DNA of 6,640 bases, from assembly GCA_016190465.1 (NCBI GenBank), contig JACPQP010000148.1, positions 1 to 6,640 of the forward strand, in the 5' to 3' direction. The DNA is from Chloroflexota bacterium. GTDB taxonomy: Bacteria > Chloroflexota > UBA6077 > FW602-bin22 > JACPQP01. Of this stretch, positions 1 through 4,830 are shown in pieces; within the stretch, counting starts at the first letter, position 1; every line of letters starts with the position of its first letter. Position numbers and translations under genes: made by a program. Below the pieces are notes generated by a model. The model was not told where the DNA came from and did not search any database. It was given only the letters and a program-made list of their open reading frames with translations.

Positions 1-2
1 CC

Positions 3-653
3 CGGAAGCAGCTCGAGGAGCTGCTGGGCAGATCGGGCATCGGCAACGACACGACGGTGATCCTCTACGGAGATAACAACAACTGGTTCGCGGCCTGGGC
101 CTTCTGGCAGCTCACCATGTATGGCCACCGCGACGTTCGGTTGATGAACGGCGGGCGCAAGAAGTGGGTCGACGAGGCACGGCCACTCACCACCGACGCG
201 CCAGAAGTCGCGCCGGTGGCCTACGTTGCCCGGGACCCCGATCCGAGCATCCGGGCGTTCCGCGACCTCGTATTGGAGAGCGTTAGGCGCCCTGACCGGG
301 GCTTCGTCGACGTGCGCTCGCCCCGCGAGTACAGTGGCGAGCTGATCGCGCCCGAGCACCTGCCCCAGGAGGGCGCGCAGCGTGGTGGGCACATCCCGGG
401 CGCGGCGAACATCCCCTGGAGCGAGGCGGTCCGGCCGGATGGCACCTTCAAGTCGGCCGACGAGCTGCGCGCGCTCTATTCCTCGAAAGGCATCACCCCG
501 GACAAGGAGATCATCGCCTACTGCCGGATCGGGGAGCGGTCATCCCACACGTGGCTTGCGCTCAAGTACCTGCTCGGCTATCCGAAGGTGCGCAACTACG
601 ACGGCTCCTGGACGGAATACGGCAGCCTGGTCGGGGCGCCCATCGAGCGCTAA
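3..653 (+). CDS. Thiosulfate sulfurtransferase (two-domain rhodanese), 5'-truncated by window edge
   Basis: Tandem-rhodanese sulfurtransferase, which moves a sulfane sulfur from a donor such as thiosulfate or 3-mercaptopyruvate to an acceptor (cyanide or thiols) through a cysteine persulfide; expected in the cytoplasm. The frame is open from base 3, so the GTG at 57 is an internal Val codon and not the start. About 216 residues are visible; compared with the roughly 280-residue family, about 60 N-terminal residues are missing. The fragment begins near the end of the inactive first rhodanese domain (motif VILYGDNNNWFAAWAFW, then GGRKKW). The second, catalytic domain follows, with DVRSPREYSG, GHIPGAANIPW and the active-site loop CRIGERS, whose Cys codon is at 522-524 (visible residue 174). 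The ending NYDGSWTEYGSLVGAPIE closely resembles mycobacterial CysA-type thiosulfate sulfurtransferases. The loop favours thiosulfate over mercaptopyruvate, but substrate is inferred. It converges on hisF and its TAA stop overlaps the hisF stop, so it is not part of that operon. Confidence 0.95.
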   Translation, partial: RKQLEELLGRSGIGNDTTVILYGDNNNWFAAWAFWQLTMYGHRDVRLMNGGRKKWVDEARPLTTDAPEVAPVAYVARDPDPSIRAFRDLVLESVRRPDRGFVDVRSPREYSGELIAPEHLPQEGAQRGGHIPGAANIPWSEAVRPDGTFKSADELRALYSSKGITPDKEIIAYCRIGERSSHTWLALKYLLGYPKVRNYDGSWTEYGSLVGAPIER

Positions 654-1429
654 ACTCGCACGGGCAGGCCCCGGCTGGCCAGGTACCGTTTCGCCTGGTG
701 GACGGTGTACTGGCCGAAGTGGAAGATGGAGGCGACCAGCGCCGCATCGGCTTCGCCGCGGGTGAGGCCGTCATAGAGGTGCTCCAGCGTGCCCGCGCCA
801 CCCGAGGCAATGACCGGGACCGACACCGCCCGGGACACGGCCGCGGTGAGCTCGAGGTCGTAGCCGGCGAGCGTGCCATCGGCGTCCATGGACGTCAACA
901 GGATCTCGCCGGCCCCCAGCTCCGCCGCGCGCTGCGCCCACTCGACCGCGTCCAGGCCGGTGGGGCGCCGCCCGCCGTGCGTGTACACCTGCCATCGGAT
1001 GGGACGCCCCGTCGCCCCGTCGCCCGGGGTCCGGCGCGCGTCGATGGCGACGACGATGCACTGGCTGCCAAAGCGTTCGGCGCCCGCCCGGAGCAGCTCG
1101 GGGTCGTGAACCGCCGCCGTATTGACCGAGGTCTTGTCGGCGCCCGCCTGGAGCAGCCGGCGCATGTTCTCGGTCGTCCGAATCCCGCCGCCGACCGTCA
1201 GCGGGATGAACACCTGGTCCGCCGTCCGCTCGACGACGTCGACCATCGTGGCCCGGTCGTCCGAGCTGGCGGTGATATCGAGAAAGACGAGCTCATCCGC
1301 CCCCTCGCGGTTGTAGAACGCCGCGAGCTCGACGGGGTCGCCGGCGTCGCGCAGGTTCACGAAGTGCGTCCCTTTCACGACCCGCCCGCCGGTCACGTCG
1401 AGACAGGGAATGATCCGCTTGGTGAGCAT
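650..1429 (-). CDS. hisF: Imidazole glycerol phosphate synthase, cyclase subunit HisF
   Basis: HisF is the synthase/cyclase half of the HisF-HisH enzyme. It joins ammonia (made by HisH from glutamine) to PRFAR, giving imidazole glycerol phosphate for histidine synthesis and AICAR for purine synthesis. The 259-residue product covers the whole (beta-alpha)8 barrel; family members are about 250-260. It opens with KRIIPCLDV, placing catalytic Asp11, and has AIDARR with catalytic Asp130, both at the classical positions. Phosphate-binding loops are GGGIR (about 80-84) and SGGAG (209-213). The ATG start at 1429 is supported by a strong ribosome-binding site (GGGGAG) three bases upstream and by the canonical N-terminus. 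It is the last gene of the minus-strand cluster, 8 bases after der. No hisH or other his gene is in the window, so its partner must be encoded elsewhere or outside the window. The TAG stop overlaps the stop of the convergent rhodanese gene. Confidence 0.98.
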   Translation of the reverse strand: MLTKRIIPCLDVTGGRVVKGTHFVNLRDAGDPVELAAFYNREGADELVFLDITASSDDRATMVDVVERTADQVFIPLTVGGGIRTTENMRRLLQAGADKTSVNTAAVHDPELLRAGAERFGSQCIVVAIDARRTPGDGATGRPIRWQVYTHGGRRPTGLDAVEWAQRAAELGAGEILLTSMDADGTLAGYDLELTAAVSRAVSVPVIASGGAGTLEHLYDGLTRGEADAALVASIFHFGQYTVHQAKRYLASRGLPVRV

Positions 1430-1440
1430 AGTCTCCCCTA
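1430..1440 (-). promoter_or_regulatory. hisF ribosome-binding site embedded in the der stop codon
   Basis: Read on the minus strand, the der stop TAG (1440-1438) runs directly into GGGGAGACT before the hisF ATG at 1429. The Shine-Dalgarno core GGGGAG occupies 1438-1433, so the G of the stop codon is its first base. Spacing to the ATG is three bases, somewhat short but workable. The arrangement suggests that ribosomes ending on der hand over to hisF. No room exists for a separate promoter in this gap. Confidence 0.8.
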
Positions 1441-2757
1441 TGCCTTCGCGCGGGCGCGGAAGACCAGCTTGAGCGGCGTGCCCTCAAAACCGAACGCCTC
1501 GCGCAGACGATTCTCGAGAAAGCGCTGATAGCTGAAGTGCAGCAAGGTAGGATCGTTCACGAAGAAGATGAGCGTCGGCGGGTTGACCGCCGCCTGGGTC
1601 ACGTAGAACACCTTCGCCTGGCGCCCCCGAACTGACGACGGTGCGTGGGTCATCACCGCCTCGGTAACCAGCTCGTTCAGGCCGGCTGTCGGCACCCGCT
1701 TCATCCGCTCATCGCGAGCGCGCAGCGCCAGGGCGAGGGTCTCGTTCACCCGGAGCCCGGTCTTCGCCGAGATGAAGACCACCGGAGCCCAGGGGACGAA
1801 CTGGAGCTCCGCACGGACGTGCCGGGTGAACTCCTCCAGCGGGTTTTCCACCTTCGGGATCAGGTCCCACTTGTTGACCACGATCACCAGGCCCTTGTAG
1901 GCGTCCCGGACGTAGCCAGCCAGATGGGCATCCTGCGCGGTCACTCCTTCGGTCGCATCGATCAGCAGCAGCGCCACGTCGCAGCTGGTGATGGCCCGCA
2001 ACGTCCGCAGGACGCTGTAGTACTCGACCCCCTGCGCGATCCGGCCGCGGCGGCGCACGCCGGCCGTGTCAACCAGGACGAGCTGCTCGCCATCGACCGC
2101 AATCGTCGTGTCGATCGAATCGCGGGTCGTGCCGGGCTGCTCCGCCACGATCACGCGGTCGCGTCCCAGGATCGCGTTGAGCAGCGACGACTTCCCCACG
2201 TTGGGGCGGCCGACGATCGCCACCCGGAAGAGTTGATCCACTTCCCGCTCTGGCGGCAACTCGGGCAACACGGCGACGACGGCATCGAGCAGATCGCCGG
2301 TGCCCGTCCCGTGCAGCGCCGAGATCGGCCACACCTCGCCCAGGCCGAGCCGGTAGAACTCCACGGCGTTCTGGCGGAAGGTGGGGTTGTCGGCCTTGTT
2401 GGCGGTGATGACGACCAGTTTGGCCGCCTGACGCAACGCCTGGGCGATTGACTGATCATCGGGCGTGAGTCCATCGCGGACGTCCAACAGGAAGACGACG
2501 ACGTCGGCTTCGCGGATCGCCAGCTCGGCCTGCTCGCGAACCCGCCGCGCGATGTCGCTCCCGGGAGTGATCTCCAGGCCGCCGGTGTCGACGACGGTGA
2601 ACTCGTGCCCGGACCATTCCGCGTCGTAGTACAACCGGTCGCGCGTGGTGCCAGCGACGTCCTCGACAATGGCGACCCGGGCGCCGACGATGCGGTTGAA
2701 CAGCGTCGACTTTCCGACATTCGGCCGGCCGACCAGCGCAACAATCGGCTTTGCCAT
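1438..2757 (-). CDS. der: Ribosome biogenesis GTPase Der (EngA)
   Basis: Der is an essential bacterial GTPase that binds the 50S subunit and helps its late assembly. The 439-residue length matches the family (about 435-490). Two G domains in tandem followed by a KH-like RNA-binding domain are all visible. First domain: P-loop GRPNVGKS (10-17), DTGG (57-60), NKAD (120-123), SAL (146-148). Second domain: P-loop GRPNVGKS (183-190), DTAG (230-233), NKWD (295-298), SAK (330-332). The KH-like part runs from about 350 to the end and contains the usual FFVNDP stretch near 398-403. No key residue is missing. The ATG at 2757 gives the standard MAKPIVALVGRPNVGK start and has a GAGGA ribosome-binding site (2768-2764) six bases upstream. 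It lies 19 bases after cdaR and 8 bases before hisF, so it is probably cotranscribed with both. Confidence 0.99.
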   Translation of the reverse strand: MAKPIVALVGRPNVGKSTLFNRIVGARVAIVEDVAGTTRDRLYYDAEWSGHEFTVVDTGGLEITPGSDIARRVREQAELAIREADVVVFLLDVRDGLTPDDQSIAQALRQAAKLVVITANKADNPTFRQNAVEFYRLGLGEVWPISALHGTGTGDLLDAVVAVLPELPPEREVDQLFRVAIVGRPNVGKSSLLNAILGRDRVIVAEQPGTTRDSIDTTIAVDGEQLVLVDTAGVRRRGRIAQGVEYYSVLRTLRAITSCDVALLLIDATEGVTAQDAHLAGYVRDAYKGLVIVVNKWDLIPKVENPLEEFTRHVRAELQFVPWAPVVFISAKTGLRVNETLALALRARDERMKRVPTAGLNELVTEAVMTHAPSSVRGRQAKVFYVTQAAVNPPTLIFFVNDPTLLHFSYQRFLENRLREAFGFEGTPLKLVFRARAKA

Positions 2758-2763
2758 CGGTGT

Positions 2764-2768
2764 TCCTC
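2764..2768 (-). promoter_or_regulatory. der ribosome-binding site
   Basis: GAGGA on the minus strand, six bases before the der ATG (2757), inside the 19-base gap after the cdaR stop (2779-2777). It is the clearest independent initiation signal in the cluster, so der can be translated without coupling. The gap is too short for an internal promoter or terminator, though a promoter inside the cdaR coding region cannot be ruled out. Confidence 0.75.
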
Positions 2769-2776
2769 GTTCTAGC

Positions 2777-3967
2777 CTACCGTACCGTCATCCGTACCTC
2801 TTTCGGGTTCATCCCCACCAGCTTGATCAGGTTGGGGAGCCCGATGGCCGGCCGCAGGGTGTGCGTCCCGGTCATCAGTCCGGTCGCGTTCACCATCACC
2901 TGGACGTCCTCTGGCCGGATCTGCGCCAGTAGCGGCAGCGGCCCGGAGAGCGTGACCTGGACCCCGTCCGGCTCAACCCTGGCCGTCAGTTGATCGCTCA
3001 ACCCGCGCACCTCGGGGGCGATCAGCATCGTCTTGCTGCTCTCGATCGGCCGCACGAGCACACGGACCAGCATGCTCTGGGCGACCGCGAGCGAGACCCC
3101 TGGCGGCAGCGCGGGCTCGGCGCTGACCGCGACATCGCCTTCGGCGCCGTTGACCACCACCGGCCGGGTCTGCAAATACTCCATCCCCATCAGCACGGCC
3201 GGATCGCCGACGACCGTCACCGCGGTCGGCTCGACGAGAATCCCGACGATCTGGTAGCCGTACGCGACGGTGCCGGCGACCTGGGGCGCGATGGGCACGG
3301 TCTTGTAGCTGACCTGCTGCTCGACCGCCACCTCGACCAGCACCCGTTCCGGATCGAGCGTCACCCGCTCGACCGGCGTGCCCGCCGTGGTGGCCGGTAC
3401 GGGCGCAAAGCCCTGGCTCAAGCTCGACCGGAGCCCTTCCAGTGAGGTCGAGACGACGACGGCCGCCACCTGATCGACCGCGCCCTGCGGCCCGTGCACA
3501 GTCACCGTGGGCGGTGTCACCCGGGGCGGCCGGGCCGCGAAACCAAACGCCACGCTCCCGGCCAGGTTCACGCGGACAGGAACCTCCTTCTTGCGGATCG
3601 CTTCGAGCCGCAACGGCACCGTCGACGGCTCCGCGCGGTCCAGCCGCGCCCGGCTGTCCAGCACCGCCACCGTGACCGGGACCTCCTGGATGCCCGGTCC
3701 GGCCTTCGAGGCGTCGATCTCCACCCGCAGCCGATCCGGTCGAAGCTGCGGCCCCACGTCCTGCGGAGCGATCAGCCAGATCCGTGTCGTGGGGATCTCG
3801 TTCGCCAGCGCCAGTCCGGTCGGGATGCCTTTCACCTGAATCGGCACACTCGCAAACGATACCGGCACCTCGGGGTTCTGCTCCAGCACGACGGCCAGCC
3901 AGAGTCCCGTCGACAAGAGCACCGCGAGCAACATCCAGGCCAGGTTTCGGCGAAGGAATGACAACAT
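2777..3967 (-). CDS. cdaR: YbbR-domain membrane protein, CdaR-type regulator of c-di-AMP cyclase
   Basis: CdaR proteins sit in the membrane with YbbR repeats outside the cell and bind CdaA, tuning c-di-AMP synthesis (known from Firmicutes). The ATG at 3967 gives 396 residues: short basic N-terminus (MLSFLRRN), one membrane segment at about 8-28, then four repeats of about 85-95 residues at roughly 35-123, 127-215, 217-307 and 309-396. Repeats are diverged but share the pattern of a VPV or APEV-like strand, a V.P..V.V.GP/GD strand-turn, and a closing V.V.V strand. B. subtilis CdaR is longer (about 480) with a C-terminal tail that is absent here. I prefer ATG 3967 to an in-frame TTG at 4012: the TTG would add a polar 15-residue leader, overlap cdaA by 44 bases and has no good ribosome-binding site. 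Position directly after cdaA is the strongest functional evidence; regulation of the cyclase in this organism is inferred. Confidence 0.93.
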   Translation of the reverse strand: MLSFLRRNLAWMLLAVLLSTGLWLAVVLEQNPEVPVSFASVPIQVKGIPTGLALANEIPTTRIWLIAPQDVGPQLRPDRLRVEIDASKAGPGIQEVPVTVAVLDSRARLDRAEPSTVPLRLEAIRKKEVPVRVNLAGSVAFGFAARPPRVTPPTVTVHGPQGAVDQVAAVVVSTSLEGLRSSLSQGFAPVPATTAGTPVERVTLDPERVLVEVAVEQQVSYKTVPIAPQVAGTVAYGYQIVGILVEPTAVTVVGDPAVLMGMEYLQTRPVVVNGAEGDVAVSAEPALPPGVSLAVAQSMLVRVLVRPIESSKTMLIAPEVRGLSDQLTARVEPDGVQVTLSGPLPLLAQIRPEDVQVMVNATGLMTGTHTLRPAIGLPNLIKLVGMNPKEVRMTVR

Positions 3968-3971
3968 CCTA
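3965..3971 (-). promoter_or_regulatory. cdaA stop / cdaR start junction (TAGGATG), coupled initiation
   Basis: On the minus strand the cdaA stop TAG (3971-3969), one G and the cdaR ATG (3967-3965) are adjacent. The sequence upstream of the ATG lacks a well-spaced purine-rich ribosome-binding site; the only AGG abuts the start codon. Reinitiation by ribosomes terminating on cdaA is therefore the likely route, which would tie CdaR output to CdaA output. Confidence 0.65.
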
Positions 3972-4817
3972 TGCGCCCGTACGTTGAGGTGTGCGTCGCC
4001 AGCGTCCGACAAGCCAGTTGCTCGTCGGGCCGGATGAGTAGAGCATCGTCAGGACCTTCCGCAGCTTGGCCTCGTCGAGATTGCGCACCATTCGGCCGTT
4101 ATTCGCCAGAGAGATAATCCCCGTCTCCTCGGAGACGACGACCGCGATCGCGTCGGTCTGCTCGGTGATGCCGAGTGCCGCCCGGTGGCGAGTGCCGAGC
4201 TGCGGATCCATCGAGCTGTCGGACAGTGGCATCACGCAGCCCGCGGCGACGACCCGGTCGCCGCGAATGATCGTCGCGCTATCGTGCATCGGCGAGTTCG
4301 GGAAGAAGATGGTCAGCAGCATCTCGGTCGAGACCAGGCCGTCGATGGGAACGCCGGTGTCCGTATACTCCTGGAGGCCCGTCTCGCGCTCCAGCACGAT
4401 CAGCGCGCCGAGCCGACGCTCGGACATTCGCCGGCAGGCCCGGGCGATCTCCTGGATGGCGCGTGTGATCTGGGCAGTCTCGGTGGCGCCGAGTGATCGG
4501 CTGATGATCGCCCGAACACGCCCGATCCGCTCGACGGCGCGCCGAAGCTCCGGCTGGAACACGATCAGCAGCGCGATCGACAGGAACGGCAGCGTGTTGG
4601 TCAGCAACCAGTTGAGCATCGCCAGCCGGGGCAGACTGCGCACGGCCGCGACCGCCATCAGGAGCAGCGCGATGCCGTACAGCAGCGAGAAGGCGCTGGT
4701 CCCCCGGAACAGGCTCAGGAAGCCGTAAATGACGATCGCTCCGACCACGATGTCGACGATGCTCCACAGCGTGAGCCGCCAGGCGTTATCCAGGAAGAGC
4801 TCAACTAACTGCTGCAT
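3969..4817 (-). CDS. cdaA: Membrane diadenylate cyclase CdaA (DisA_N / DAC domain)
   Basis: CdaA condenses two ATP into cyclic di-AMP, a second messenger controlling potassium and osmolyte transport and cell-wall balance. The 282-residue length matches the family (about 270-280). Three membrane segments lie at about 15-36, 43-60 and 69-87, ending in the signature IVFQPELRRAVERIGR. A linker helix follows, then the DAC domain from about 115: GALIVLERETGLQEY (137-151), PNSPMHD (173-179), AAGCVMPLSD, LGTRHRAALG with the RHR motif at 210-212, and VVSEETG with acidic residues 230-231. The usual DGA motif reads Asp-Ser-Ala (179-181, codons within 4283-4275), keeping the catalytic Asp but replacing Gly with Ser. 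All other hallmarks are intact, so I expect an active enzyme, though this is untested. ATG 4817 shares its A with the upstream TGA stop and is preceded by a GGGAAGAGG ribosome-binding site. cdaR follows after one base. Confidence 0.96.
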   Translation of the reverse strand: MQQLVELFLDNAWRLTLWSIVDIVVGAIVIYGFLSLFRGTSAFSLLYGIALLLMAVAAVRSLPRLAMLNWLLTNTLPFLSIALLIVFQPELRRAVERIGRVRAIISRSLGATETAQITRAIQEIARACRRMSERRLGALIVLERETGLQEYTDTGVPIDGLVSTEMLLTIFFPNSPMHDSATIIRGDRVVAAGCVMPLSDSSMDPQLGTRHRAALGITEQTDAIAVVVSEETGIISLANNGRMVRNLDEAKLRKVLTMLYSSGPTSNWLVGRWRRTPQRTGA

Positions 4818-4830
4818 CAGGCCTCTTCCC
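4815..4830 (-). promoter_or_regulatory. TPR-gene stop / cdaA start overlap (TGATG) with ribosome-binding site
   Basis: On the minus strand TGA (4819-4817), the stop of the TPR gene, and ATG (4817-4815), the start of cdaA, share one A. A purine-rich GGGAAGAGG (4830-4822), located in the last codons of the TPR gene, lies four bases before the ATG. This is a classical translational-coupling arrangement and fixes the cdaA start. Confidence 0.85.

Noticed and set aside
57..653. Treating GTG 57 as the start of a complete, short 198-residue rhodanese.
   Set aside because: The frame is open to the left edge, and the upstream codons (visible residues 1-18) align naturally with the first rhodanese domain of CysA-type proteins, so the gene is cut by the window.
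551..1528. A 325-codon plus-strand open frame opposite hisF.
   Set aside because: The product is an Arg/Gly/Pro/Asp-rich string without recognisable domains. It overlaps two certain genes (rhodanese and hisF) and is the expected by-product of high G+C antisense frames.
2183..2209. Identical GRPNVGKS motif appearing twice in der, considered as a tandem duplication or gene fusion artefact.
   Set aside because: Two P-loops with this same consensus are the defining feature of Der/EngA; the full set of G motifs in both domains shows a normal protein.
1645..2451. A 268-codon plus-strand open frame opposite der.
   Set aside because: It is His/Arg/Gln/Asp-rich, has no known motif, and lies fully inside the unmistakable der gene; a compositional shadow.
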